Assembly: GCA_964357255.1 (NCBI GenBank)
Contig: CAYHKQ010000015.1
Coordinates: 1 to 34,818 of the forward strand
Source: JBBTIS01 sp038059855
GTDB lineage: Bacteria; Elusimicrobiota; Elusimicrobia; JACQPE01
Length of the DNA stretch: 34,818 nucleotides
Direction: 5' to 3'
Below, in pieces: positions 20,553-28,318 of the stretch. Position 1 is the stretch's first letter. Each line of letters begins with the position of its first letter. The notes beneath the pieces were generated by a model. The model made no database searches. It was not told the origin of the DNA and saw only the letters and a list, made by a program, of their open reading frames with translations. A program made the position numbers and the translations under genes.

Positions 20553-22481
20553 TTAAAATTTTCGCGCGAGGCTGGCGTGGATAAAATTTTCTTGCGTGTA
20601 GGAGTCGCCGGCCCAGCGTTCAAGCCAAAGATCGCCGGCTTCAAAACTGATCGCGCGCAAGGTCCATTGGATTTTGGCTGATAGGCTTTGATAACGGGCC
20701 GGCGTGGAAGGGGCGTAGGATAGGCCTTTTTGGGCTTTAAGATTTGTTTCAAAGTTTTTTACCGGCGCCACGGTCAGGCTAACGAAGTAGTCTTTTGCGG
20801 TAATTTCGTCCTGGCTCAAGAGAAAAAGAGTGCGCTCGCGCGACCATCCTCCGATTAGCGCAAAACCTTGAAAGATATCTCCTCCCGCTCCAATGCCGGT
20901 TCTTTTTGATTTGATCGGCGCCAGATTTGAACTGCGGCTACGCACGGTATGATTAAAGGAAAAATATTTCCATCTCAGATCGGCTCCCCAATAGGATTCC
21001 TCGAAGGTTTCCACGTTGGCTAATGGTAGCGCGCCGGCAGTCTCGGAGAATCGTTGGATTTGGCGGCGTTTTCCGGTATAAATGCTCCCTCGCGATCCCA
21101 TTAAGATGGCGGCATGGGAATTTTGGCTGGAGTCGCGGCTTTTTGAACGTCCGTAAGTCGTAAAGCGGTAGCTGACCAGCACTTTTTCGTTGTTGGCGAT
21201 ATTTCCGGCGATGATGCGGCGGATTTCAAGGAGCGGGCCGATGGGAATGAGCCGGTAATCCACTCCGTTGACGTAACGCCTTAAGCGGTCGAGGCTTGTG
21301 ACGCTCACGGTATTTTCGTCCGCCCAAAGATGTTCGAAGAAGGCGGCTACGCCGTCGTTGAGATCATGCGCTTCGTCAACGATCCACGCGGACAGGGAAT
21401 CGTAGCGTTTTTTGTCCAGGTTTTCGGCCCAATGCCAAGCGAGATTGAAGCGTAGCGGACCCCAAATTTTTTTGAGATAGTTTTCTTCAAAACGGATTTG
21501 CCGCGAGGTTTCCAGGCCGTTGTGCTCCCTCAGCGACGCCGCGTCGGCGCGGACGTTGGAGGTCAGGCTTTCGTAGAGGATATGTTGCGTTTCGGCCCAG
21601 GCGCGGTGGCGGTTGGTTTTGAGGTTATCCCAAACCCTGCGTTCGAAATTGTACCCGCTTTCTATCCTAAGACTCCCGAGATTGAGATTCCAATTGGCGC
21701 GCGTGTCCCAGTGTTTGAAGGCAAGGGAGCCGGATTGGTCTAAATAGGAAGATCTCAAGCGCAATTGTTGTCGCTCGGAAGGCTTTACGTCCGTCAGGAT
21801 TTCAGACGCGCTACGTCTGTAGCCAGGCGCGGAAATGTCCCGGAATTCTTCAGAATCATGTCTCATGGTCAATGAAAAGACGTCGGAAAAAATACCGGAG
21901 CCAAACCAGCCGAAGCCCTGGGTTTTTTGTTGGAAGGGGGTTCCAAAGCCGCTACCTGAAATTTGGGCGTCCCGCCACGAAAACGTCATGGGAAATCCGA
22001 TTTTCTTAACCGACAAACCGGCGCTATGATTGGCGCGAACGAGCCTGGCCCTGCCGGAAAAAATATTGCGAACCGTGCTTTGGGCTTTTTCTAAAAAAGC
22101 GCTTGCGGAAACGCCGTGTTTGGGCAGGATATCGAATTGCGCTTGATATTCCGTATCAAGCGGCGGGGCGTAGCGTTCGGCTGTTCCTTTGATCTGGTCT
22201 TGAGTGGAGATGATTCCCCCGCCAAGAGAGAAGCTGATGAAGCGCTGATCGTAGATATTTCCTTTTAAGTCCGCCCGGAATTGTTCTTGGACGTAGCGTT
22301 CGCGCCGTTGAATGGATACGCCGGCCGTGCGTTCCAGGCCGGTATCTTGGATGATTTGCAGTCCAAGGAAGGCTGTGTAATCATCGAGGGCCAAGAGGTT
22401 CGCCGCGGCGCAATTCTGGGCGCCCCACGGGATCAGGCACAGGAGGCCGCCCGCCGTGAAATTTACGATTTGTCTCCTCAC
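20553..22481 (-). CDS. Large outer-membrane beta-barrel protein, candidate porin of an electron conduit
   Basis: The 642-residue exported protein starts with a signal peptide (about 1-26). The mature part is rich in alternating polar/hydrophobic strands with aromatic girdles (for example FISFSLGGGII, RWKYFSFNHTVRSRSS, DYFVSLTVAPV) and ends SLARKF, with the terminal Phe expected of an outer-membrane barrel. There are no haem sites and no cysteine in the mature part. It lies between a pentaheme lipoprotein gene and a triheme cytochrome gene, the arrangement of porin-cytochrome conduits that carry electrons across the outer membrane. It lacks the N-terminal CxxC found in MtrB-type porins, so it is not clearly that family. 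The start is GTG 22481; a hairpin lies just upstream. Confidence 0.75.
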   Translation of the reverse strand: MRRQIVNFTAGGLLCLIPWGAQNCAAANLLALDDYTAFLGLQIIQDTGLERTAGVSIQRRERYVQEQFRADLKGNIYDQRFISFSLGGGIISTQDQIKGTAERYAPPLDTEYQAQFDILPKHGVSASAFLEKAQSTVRNIFSGRARLVRANHSAGLSVKKIGFPMTFSWRDAQISGSGFGTPFQQKTQGFGWFGSGIFSDVFSLTMRHDSEEFRDISAPGYRRSASEILTDVKPSERQQLRLRSSYLDQSGSLAFKHWDTRANWNLNLGSLRIESGYNFERRVWDNLKTNRHRAWAETQHILYESLTSNVRADAASLREHNGLETSRQIRFEENYLKKIWGPLRFNLAWHWAENLDKKRYDSLSAWIVDEAHDLNDGVAAFFEHLWADENTVSVTSLDRLRRYVNGVDYRLIPIGPLLEIRRIIAGNIANNEKVLVSYRFTTYGRSKSRDSSQNSHAAILMGSRGSIYTGKRRQIQRFSETAGALPLANVETFEESYWGADLRWKYFSFNHTVRSRSSNLAPIKSKRTGIGAGGDIFQGFALIGGWSRERTLFLLSQDEITAKDYFVSLTVAPVKNFETNLKAQKGLSYAPSTPARYQSLSAKIQWTLRAISFEAGDLWLERWAGDSYTQENFIHASLARKF

Positions 22482-22485
22482 GCAG

Positions 22486-22512
22486 AGCGCTGGCGCTTTA
22501 GCGCATAGCGCT
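22486..22512. repeat. AGCGCT hairpin upstream of the barrel gene
   Basis: AGCGCT at 22486-22491 and 22507-22512 pair, with an inner GCGCT / AGCGC stem (22493-22497 and 22500-22504) and a 2-base turn. It falls within the 20-30 bases upstream (minus strand) of the GTG of the beta-barrel gene, where it could affect translation or be a repeat remnant. Confidence 0.4.
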
Positions 22513-22564
22513 TGGGCAGTTGAGCGGGGGGGAACTTTTTTTTCATTTAGCCGCTATCATTAAA

Positions 22565-23140
22565 TTACTGCGCCTTAATAAGCCTTTCGCCGGCGCTATG
22601 GGGGCTGTGGCAGTCGGTGCAAAGGCCCATGTCCGATCCGTGCGCGAGAAGGCCCGGGTTGTGGCATTGGAAACAGAGATTCGGCACTTTTATATTAAGA
22701 AGCTTTTCATTGCCGGCGCTGTGGGGGTTGTGGCAACTCAGGCATCGGCCCTGTTTGACCGGCCAGTGCACAACCGGCCCCGCCTTATCCATCGGCTCAT
22801 GGCATTGATAGCAAAGATCCGGGGGAACGGCTTTTAAGCCGTTGGACCCGCCTTCGGCGTCATGGCATGCGTCGCACATTTTGGCTTCATAAGGGGGATG
22901 CGATGTTCCGGAATTGCTTACGTGCGATGCCGGCGCAACCTCGGCGGGCTGGGCGGGTTTTTCTTGTCCTGAAGACGGGGCTTGGGCTGGGGCGCCGTTG
23001 GCGTTTGACTTTGGCGGCGGCACGCCGTCTAAGAGAAAATTTAATACTTTATAGCGGCTTTCACTTGAGCAGGAGGCCAGCAAGACGGCTCCCATCGCGG
23101 CGGCGCAAAAGAGCGCGGATTTTATTTTTTGTTTTTCCAT
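22565..23140 (-). CDS. Pentaheme c-type cytochrome lipoprotein
   Basis: The 191-residue protein has a lipoprotein signal (AMGAVLLASC, Cys24), a segment YKVLNFLLDGVPPP, a Pro/Ala-rich linker (about 40-75) and five CxxCH sites: CDACH (89), CYQCH (110), CLSCH (133), CFQCH (156) and CTDCH (174). The last ones sit in the doubled-CXXCH pattern CxxCHxPHSAG. It is probably anchored in a membrane facing the periplasm or the outer surface and passes electrons to or from the barrel-associated cytochromes. It overlaps the NHL gene by 19 bases and precedes the barrel gene, which suggests one complex. I recall FxxDGVP motifs in similar cytochromes next to NHL proteins, but cannot check. Confidence 0.88.
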   Translation of the reverse strand: MEKQKIKSALFCAAAMGAVLLASCSSESRYKVLNFLLDGVPPPKSNANGAPAQAPSSGQEKPAQPAEVAPASHVSNSGTSHPPYEAKMCDACHDAEGGSNGLKAVPPDLCYQCHEPMDKAGPVVHWPVKQGRCLSCHNPHSAGNEKLLNIKVPNLCFQCHNPGLLAHGSDMGLCTDCHSPHSAGERLIKAQ

Positions 23141-24198
23141 AAGCCGAATCCATAGACGCTTAAGGGGCGCGGGCCGTATTGATTAGTGACCCATACAAGA
23201 TATTCCAGCTTGAGCCTTGGATCGGCGAATTCTTGAAATCGCCGGATATTGTCCGTTCCGTAATCAATAAACACATCGGCCGGCAGATACATCTGTCCCT
23301 CTTCATTGCCTGTGCCGCCGAAGAATAGGAGCGCTCGGCCCTTGGGATCAAAAATTTGGACATTGTCGAAGGCCGCGTCAACGGCGTAGATTCTGCCCTT
23401 GCGGTCTAAGCTGATTCCTTTGGGCCGGGAAAAGGAGCCCGGGGTGCGGCCGGCCTGTCCAAAGCTCGCTTTGAAGACGCCGTCGAGGCTGAATTTTTGG
23501 ATGCGGAAATTGATGGTATCGGACACATAAAGAAAGTTATTTTTGTCCATGGCGATATTGGTCGGCTTGAACATTTCCCCCTGGCCCGAGCCGCTTTTGC
23601 CAAAGGCGCGCGTGATTTTTTCTTGGCCGCGGTCAAATACCTTGATTTGATTGTTTTCGGCGTCAACGACGAAAATGTTTTGGTCTTTGACGGCGACGTC
23701 CGTGGGCCGCCAGCCCGCGGGGCCGTCGTAGCTTTTTACGAATTGATCGCGTTCGTCGAACATTACGATTTTTGCCAGCCCCGCGTCCGCGATAAAAATA
23801 TTTCCTTTTTCATCCACGGTCGCGTTGATAGGTTTTTTGAGATTAATCCGGCGCGAGGAACCGAGCCAATGGTGCTTGCGCGTGGCCAGGTCCGCGACAA
23901 GCACGTCGCCTTTTTCAATGTCGCAAAGATACACTTTCGAGCCCCGCACCGCGACGCCGTAAGGCTTGCCCAGGCCCTCCATTTTTTGGGGTCCCAAAAT
24001 AAATCGGGCGAACCAGCTTTCCTTGTTTCCAAAATCTTGAAGCGAAGCGTAGCTTTTGAGGAATTGAAGGCGCGGGGTTTCCGGCAGGGGGGGGTAGAAA
24101 ACAGGCTCCGACGCGGCGGGCGCGGCGAGCAGGAGCAATATTGAAATTTCCCGAAGGAATTTGGGGGGAAGTTCTAAGAGTTTTCTACCGGCGGCCAT
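23122..24198 (-). CDS. Exported NHL-repeat beta-propeller protein
   Basis: The 358-residue protein has a signal peptide (about 1-30, ISILLLLAAPAAS), a YPPLPETPRLQFLKSY segment, then about six NHL blades: GLGKPYGVAV with VYLCDIEKGDVLV, LKKPINATVDEKGNIFIAD, GWRPTDVAVKDQNIFVVDAENNQIKVF, MFKPTNIAMDKNNFLYVSDTINFRIQKF, FSRPKGISLDRKGRIYAVDAAFDNVQIF and MYLPADVFID. There are no haem sites. NHL propellers are common partners of secreted multihaem cytochromes and probably serve as scaffold. It overlaps the tetraheme gene upstream and the pentaheme gene downstream, so all are co-translated. A lipid anchor is not evident. Confidence 0.88.
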   Translation of the reverse strand: MAAGRKLLELPPKFLREISILLLLAAPAASEPVFYPPLPETPRLQFLKSYASLQDFGNKESWFARFILGPQKMEGLGKPYGVAVRGSKVYLCDIEKGDVLVADLATRKHHWLGSSRRINLKKPINATVDEKGNIFIADAGLAKIVMFDERDQFVKSYDGPAGWRPTDVAVKDQNIFVVDAENNQIKVFDRGQEKITRAFGKSGSGQGEMFKPTNIAMDKNNFLYVSDTINFRIQKFSLDGVFKASFGQAGRTPGSFSRPKGISLDRKGRIYAVDAAFDNVQIFDPKGRALLFFGGTGNEEGQMYLPADVFIDYGTDNIRRFQEFADPRLKLEYLVWVTNQYGPRPLSVYGFGLWKNKK

Positions 24199-24817
24199 GC
24201 TCTATCGTTCCCGGCGGCGGGGCCGTATGACAGGTGGCGCAGAGGCCTTTGTCGCCGAATTTTTCTTGTTTTACGAGCATGGCGTCATTGTTGTCGCGGT
24301 TGTGCGCGTCATGGCAGGAAACGCATTGCATTTTGCCTCCCCGCAGAAGATCCTGGGCAATCGTGCCTCCCAGGCCGGAGGGGGCGCTTCTGGGGTATTT
24401 CAAATGCCTCGCGGCCGCGGCCAGCGCGTCGTCGTAGACAAAGGAAATCGGGTGAACTTTGCGCAAATCAATGCCTGTGATCTTGAGGCTAGACATCGGT
24501 CCTTGCACAATGGTTCCGTCATGGCAACTCAGGCACAACTTGGAGGCGCCGTCGGGCTGGCCGACGTTGGCTTTGAGGGTTTGGCTTATATAGGGCATAA
24601 AAACAGAGGGGGTGATTCGGAGGTTCCAGAGTAGTTTTTCTCTGGAAGACGCGGCGTTATGCGGCGCGTGGCAGGGCGCGCAGGTCTCGCCCCTGGAGGG
24701 CCCAAAGCCGGCGGAAAAATCATGGGCGCTCCCGGCGAGCGAGCCAAAGCCGCGGCCCAGCGCGGCGGCGATGATCGCCGCCGCGGTGACCGTCAAGAGA
24801 ATCGGCTGTTTTGCCAT
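24185..24817 (-). CDS. Tetraheme c-type cytochrome (paralogue B)
   Basis: The 210-residue exported protein has a hydrophobic N-terminus and four haem sites: CAPCH (46), CLSCH (95), CVSCH (165) and CATCH (193). It shares with the next gene upstream (24850) the pattern HDFS, CxxCHxPHNA, LLWN, QPxGAxKLCLSCHDGTI, HPxSFxYDxALAA, and the identical APSGLGGTIAQDLLR before QCVSCH, so the two are tandem paralogues. It should be periplasmic or secreted and carry electrons. The last residues (PPPGTIEHGRR) extend beyond the paralogue. It overlaps the NHL gene by 14 bases. Confidence 0.88.
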   Translation of the reverse strand: MAKQPILLTVTAAAIIAAALGRGFGSLAGSAHDFSAGFGPSRGETCAPCHAPHNAASSREKLLWNLRITPSVFMPYISQTLKANVGQPDGASKLCLSCHDGTIVQGPMSSLKITGIDLRKVHPISFVYDDALAAAARHLKYPRSAPSGLGGTIAQDLLRGGKMQCVSCHDAHNRDNNDAMLVKQEKFGDKGLCATCHTAPPPGTIEHGRR

Positions 24818-24849
24818 TTTAGCCCTCGAAAGAGGCGTTAATCATTCAC

Positions 24850-25488
24850 TCAGAAGTTATGGCAGGTCAGGCACAATGCGCTACCAACGTTCGACTTGAC
24901 AAGAAACTTGCCGTTTGTGTTGTTATGCGGATTATGGCATGACACGCATTGGAGTTTGCCGGTTCGAAGAAGATCCTGAGCGATCGTTCCGCCCAGGCCC
25001 GATGGCGCTAGGACAGGGTCTTTGAGCGTTTTGACCGATGCGGCCAACGCGGCGTCGTATGTGAACGACACAGGGTGATCGTCGGATATGTCCGTGCCAA
25101 GTTTCCATTTTCCCACCACGAATTCAGTGCCGCCGTTGTAATATCCAAAGCGGTCAACGGCAATGGTTCCGTCGTGACAACTCAGGCAGAGTTTAGTGGC
25201 CCCGTTCGGTTGTCCCGTTACAGCTTTCATTCTTTCGCTGGTGTAAGGCGTGAACACGGCTACGCTCAGGTTTCTGTTCCATAGAAGAGCGCCGCTCACG
25301 TTATTTGTTTTGGCGTTGTGCGGCGTATGACAGACAATGCAGATTTCCTTGCTGGAGTTCCATCCTCGTCCGGAAAAGTCGTGCATTGTTCCCGCGATTC
25401 CCGCATTGGCCTTGCCTGGGGACACAAGCGCCGCCGCGGCTAATACGCCTGCCGCCCAATAACAGGCTTTTGTTTTATTTATTTTCAT
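24850..25488 (-). CDS. Tetraheme c-type cytochrome (paralogue A)
   Basis: The 212-residue protein has a clean signal peptide (MKINKTKACYWAAGVLAAAA to about residue 29) and four haem sites: CIVCH (50), CLSCH (101), CVSCH (181) and CLTCH (206). Conserved features include MHDFSGRGWNSSKE, TPHNAKT, DDHPVSFTYDAALAAS and APSGLGGTIAQDLL; the histidines at DDHPV and PHN may be distal haem ligands. A strong ribosome binding site (AAAGGAGA) precedes the ATG. It is the first cytochrome after the ccsA gene, 73 bases away, so it may have its own promoter or share that of resB. Role: electron carrier, partner unknown. Confidence 0.9.
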   Translation of the reverse strand: MKINKTKACYWAAGVLAAAALVSPGKANAGIAGTMHDFSGRGWNSSKEICIVCHTPHNAKTNNVSGALLWNRNLSVAVFTPYTSERMKAVTGQPNGATKLCLSCHDGTIAVDRFGYYNGGTEFVVGKWKLGTDISDDHPVSFTYDAALAASVKTLKDPVLAPSGLGGTIAQDLLRTGKLQCVSCHNPHNNTNGKFLVKSNVGSALCLTCHNF

Positions 25489-25561
25489 TCGTTGTCTCCT
25501 TTATTCGTGAATTTCCCTCCAGAAATTCTATTAAAGGGGTCAATTGCTTTCCCCTTTCTTC

Positions 25562-26338
25562 CTATCGGTAAGCATGTAACCCGCTCATTAGATAATTAAC
25601 GCCGAAATATGTGAACGCTACGCACAGGAAGCCGGACGCGTTGACTGCGGCAAAACTGGAGCCGCGCCATCCTTTTGTCTGGTGAAGATGCAATGCCAGG
25701 GCGTAAACAAACCAGGTAATCAGCGACCATGTTTCTTTGGGATCCCACGACCAATACGAGCCCCAGGCTTCGTTGGCCCAAACCGCCCCTAGAATAATTC
25801 CTATTGTCAAAAGAACAAAACCTAGGCTGATGCAACGGTAGGCGAATCCGTCAAATTGTTTGTCCGTGGAGCGCCGGCGGATTTTTTGGGTCCACAGGCA
25901 GGCAATGGCGCTTAGAAATCCGATGGCGAGCGCCGCGTAGGCCGCCATAGTCACGGAGACATGCAGTAAGAGCCAGTCGCTTTGCAGGGCGGGCACCAGG
26001 GGATGAGCGGCGGAGTCAAGTAGCGAGGCCAGCGCTAACAAAAGCGATGAAAACAGCGCGATCCATAATCCCGGGGAGCGCACCGGAAATTCCCGCCCCA
26101 CCAGAAGCGCCAAGCCTAAAAAAGCCCAGTTAAGAAAAATTACGGATTCATACTGGTTGCTCATGGGCGCGTGGCCGGATTTGATCCAGCGCGTTCCCAG
26201 GAAGACGCCGATGGCAAGCCAGGCAGCGGCTACAAGGGCCCAACCGATTACTGTCCATGGATTTTTTTTGCCCGATAAATCGCGGATGCCAAAAACAACC
26301 AGGGCTCCTAGGAGCACGGCGAAAGCCGCGTTGATCAT
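25562..26338 (-). CDS. ccsA: CcsA/ResC-type cytochrome c haem lyase subunit
   Basis: The 258-residue polytopic membrane protein has the haem-handling tryptophan-rich WWD motif WGSYWSWDPKETWSLITW, conserved histidines (for example LLLHVSVTMAAYA and the late ALHLHQTKGWRG) and about eight hydrophobic helices. It works with ResB to export haem and attach it to CxxCH sites on the outer side of the inner membrane (System II). The frame is open to 26410, but ATG 26338 overlaps the resB stop as ATGA and begins the first helix, so it is the better start. Its position directly before four c-type cytochrome genes suggests dedicated maturation. Confidence 0.93.
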   Translation of the reverse strand: MINAAFAVLLGALVVFGIRDLSGKKNPWTVIGWALVAAAWLAIGVFLGTRWIKSGHAPMSNQYESVIFLNWAFLGLALLVGREFPVRSPGLWIALFSSLLLALASLLDSAAHPLVPALQSDWLLLHVSVTMAAYAALAIGFLSAIACLWTQKIRRRSTDKQFDGFAYRCISLGFVLLTIGIILGAVWANEAWGSYWSWDPKETWSLITWFVYALALHLHQTKGWRGSSFAAVNASGFLCVAFTYFGVNYLMSGLHAYR

Positions 26339-27471
26339 TGACGCCCCTTCGCGGAGCTCAGGGACGATGGAAGCCCCAGAGGGGCGTGACGCCTCCAGCG
26401 GAAATTCCAAACTAAGCCCGCCGAGAGCAGGATAAATGCCGCGTAGACCAGGGGCGTTCCCGGGTCCTTGGTTACCAGAAAACTGGAGTAATTTGGATTT
26501 GCCGGGTCGTAGCTGTATTGGTAGATGGTGTAGCCTTTAAATGAGATGGGATTGTTGACATTGATCGTGCCGCCCGTGGCTCGATGCGCCCCGTCATAAA
26601 TGTCAAGTGTGCTGTTAAATTGACGGATTCTGCCCGGCTCATAACGGTAGGCGATGTTCCCTTCCTCAAACCGTTCCCCATGCACTCCCGGAAAATTGGC
26701 GAAGACCCATAAATTTTTTGAGATACCGCCGCGTTTAAAAATAATTTCAAGGGCCGGATTGCGCGGCTCGGCGCTACGGTTTTGAGGCGCGGAGCCGTTG
26801 AGGTAAAAGTCGGGATAATAGGACGCGACTTCCAGGGAAGCCCCGTCAAGGGCCAAGGTTTCGCCGACGCGGACCTTGCGGCTCGTGCGCGCGCCGTTGC
26901 TTCGTAGGGTGATATCGAGTTCGTGCGAGGGCTCGTTCCAATGCTCCAGCCAGAATTTGCTCAGATAGACCTGAAACGGCAGGCGCTCGCGCCGGCCGTC
27001 GGGCAGATAGAATTTATCCGCCATTTCTCCTTGAAACATGGGTAGCGTTCCTTTGCGGCCGAAAGCGCCCCGCACTAATGCTCCGGCCAAAATCAGCAGG
27101 ATTCCGATATGCGCCATAAAAACCCCGGGCCTTGCCGCGACAGCCTTGATCCTACGAATGGAGCAGGCGGCCAGATTCAGGCCCAAGAAGGCGAGCAGGG
27201 CATTGAACCAGGCCGCGTGGAAAACGTCGTTTAAGCGGATCGCCTCGAGAAACCGCGCCAGAAAATGGCCATAGCGCTCATAGAGTTGATCGCCGGTCAA
27301 GTCCTGGGGGATGATGGTGCCCGCGATAAACGCGATCAGCAGGAGGGGAACCAAAACGAGAAAAAGCTTTATCGAAGTGAGCGCTTCCCAGCCTGCGCCG
27401 GCCCATTTGACAAGAACTTCGGCGGGCTTGATTGTATCCGTTTGTTCCGTTGTCTCTTGAGACTCAATCAC
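26335..27471 (-). CDS. resB: ResB/Ccs1-like cytochrome c biogenesis protein
   Basis: The 378-residue membrane protein has the ResB layout: SIKLFLVLVPLLLIAFIAGTIIPQ in helix 1, a second helix with WFNALLAFLGLNLAACSIRRI, a third (GVFMAHIGILLILAGALVRG), a large periplasmic domain (about 135-330, with GYTIYQYSYDP) and a final helix (PLVYAAFILLSAGLVWNF). It partners with CcsA in System II haem attachment. The start is a GTG at 27471. It is the first gene of the cytochrome series, with an extended -10 promoter upstream. No ccdA or thiol reductant gene (ResA) is in the window. Confidence 0.9.
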   Translation of the reverse strand: MIESQETTEQTDTIKPAEVLVKWAGAGWEALTSIKLFLVLVPLLLIAFIAGTIIPQDLTGDQLYERYGHFLARFLEAIRLNDVFHAAWFNALLAFLGLNLAACSIRRIKAVAARPGVFMAHIGILLILAGALVRGAFGRKGTLPMFQGEMADKFYLPDGRRERLPFQVYLSKFWLEHWNEPSHELDITLRSNGARTSRKVRVGETLALDGASLEVASYYPDFYLNGSAPQNRSAEPRNPALEIIFKRGGISKNLWVFANFPGVHGERFEEGNIAYRYEPGRIRQFNSTLDIYDGAHRATGGTINVNNPISFKGYTIYQYSYDPANPNYSSFLVTKDPGTPLVYAAFILLSAGLVWNFRWRRHAPLGLPSSLSSAKGRQ

Positions 27472-27503
27472 TGGAATTTGGTGTATAGGTGGTAGATTTC
27501 ATA

Positions 27504-27512
27504 ATTATAGCA
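27504..27512 (-). promoter_or_regulatory. Extended -10 promoter for the resB-ccsA-cytochrome genes
   Basis: On the minus strand TGCTATAAT gives a perfect TATAAT (27509-27504) preceded by the extended -10 TG-N. No good -35 box is seen at 16-18 bases. It lies about 33 bases upstream of the resB GTG. Confidence 0.55.
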
Positions 27513-27565
27513 TGCAACGCTATTTCCATTTTCGGTATCTACGGCACGTCCTTAAATTATGCCAG

Positions 27566-27647
27566 AGGGACCGCTAAAGTCCTAGGGCCTAAAGACCCAA
27601 GCTTGCCTGGGACTTTTGGGGAAGGATTGGGTGGGACTAAAGGCCCC
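27566..27647. promoter_or_regulatory. Cluster of four GGG-N-CTAAAG-N-CCC-like motifs
   Basis: Motifs are GGGACCGCTAAAGTCC (27568-27583), GGGCCTAAAGACCC (27585-27598), the inverted GGGACTTTTGGGG (27609-27621) and GGGACTAAAGGCCCC (27633-27647). Each has CTAAAG or its near complement framed by G and C runs that could pair as mini-hairpins. They lie in the spacer between the divergent resB operon and the M50 protease operon. The last copy is just upstream of a possible -10 (TAAAAT, 27660-27665) of the latter. They could be protein-binding sites or parts of a structured leader. Confidence 0.5.
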
Positions 27648-27688
27648 ATGATGGGTAGTTAAAATAAAGTATAAAAGAAGGCTATCAA

Positions 27689-28309
27689 ATGAACCAGAGT
27701 TTTTTAGTTCAACTGCCGCTTTTATTTTTTTCTATTATTCTGCACGAATACGCGCATGGCGCGGTGGCGGAGAAATACGGCGATGACACGGCCCGGCTGA
27801 TGGGCCGGCTGACATTTAATCCTATAGCGCATATTGACCCCATGGGCACAATTGTTTTGCCGCTGATTTGTTTCTTAACGAATGTTCCCATGTTCGGCTG
27901 GGCCAAACCCGTGCCTGTTAATCCCGCAAGGCTCGAGCAACGGCCCATGAGCTTGATCCTGGTGGCAGCGGCCGGGCCCGTGTCGAATATTTTTTTGGCC
28001 TGCTTGGCCTCGGCCGGCCTGTGGGCCTTAGCGCGACTCGCTCCGGGTTCGGAGGTCACGCCCGTGCTGATGAAACTGTTTCATTTCGCCGTTATCATGA
28101 ATCTTTATCTGGCGGTTTTTAATTTATTGCCTATTCATCCCTTAGACGGCAGCAAGGTCCTAGCCGGCCTTTTGCCGCCCCGTTGGAGCTATACCTACGA
28201 AGGTCTGGCCCCCTATGGATTTATGATTATCATGATTTTGATGATGACCGGGCTTTTCGGCTATATTGTGACGCCCGTTGTATACTGGCTGTATAAATTT
28301 TTGGTTTAA
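27689..28309 (+). CDS. Short M50-family membrane metalloprotease (site-2 protease type)
   Basis: The 206-residue polytopic protein has the zinc site ILHEYAHGAVAEKYGDDTA (HExxH at 19-23) and the second motif NLLPIHPLDGSKVL (Asp153), with about five hydrophobic helices. It has no PDZ domain, which separates it from RseP and matches the small SpoIVFB/YwhC-like group. Such enzymes cut membrane-embedded substrates, but this subgroup's targets are mostly unknown. AGAAGG 8 bases before the ATG is the ribosome binding site. It opens the run trpS-scpA-scpB, a frequent neighbourhood for this subgroup. Confidence 0.93.
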   Translation: MNQSFLVQLPLLFFSIILHEYAHGAVAEKYGDDTARLMGRLTFNPIAHIDPMGTIVLPLICFLTNVPMFGWAKPVPVNPARLEQRPMSLILVAAAGPVSNIFLACLASAGLWALARLAPGSEVTPVLMKLFHFAVIMNLYLAVFNLLPIHPLDGSKVLAGLLPPRWSYTYEGLAPYGFMIIMILMMTGLFGYIVTPVVYWLYKFLV

Positions 28310-28318
28310 CCACTGAGC

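Noticed and set aside
23497..24144. 215-codon plus-strand open frame across the NHL gene
   Set aside because: It is antisense to the NHL propeller, whose blades and overlaps with neighbouring cytochrome genes are clear.
27543..27562. Sigma-54-like GGCACG sequence upstream of the M50 protease gene
   Set aside because: The GC element does not fall at the required distance from the GG, so it is not a valid -24/-12 promoter.
27512..27577. Short plus-strand frame of 21 codons in the divergent spacer
   Set aside because: No ribosome binding site, no similarity to known peptides, and it overlaps the minus-strand promoter.
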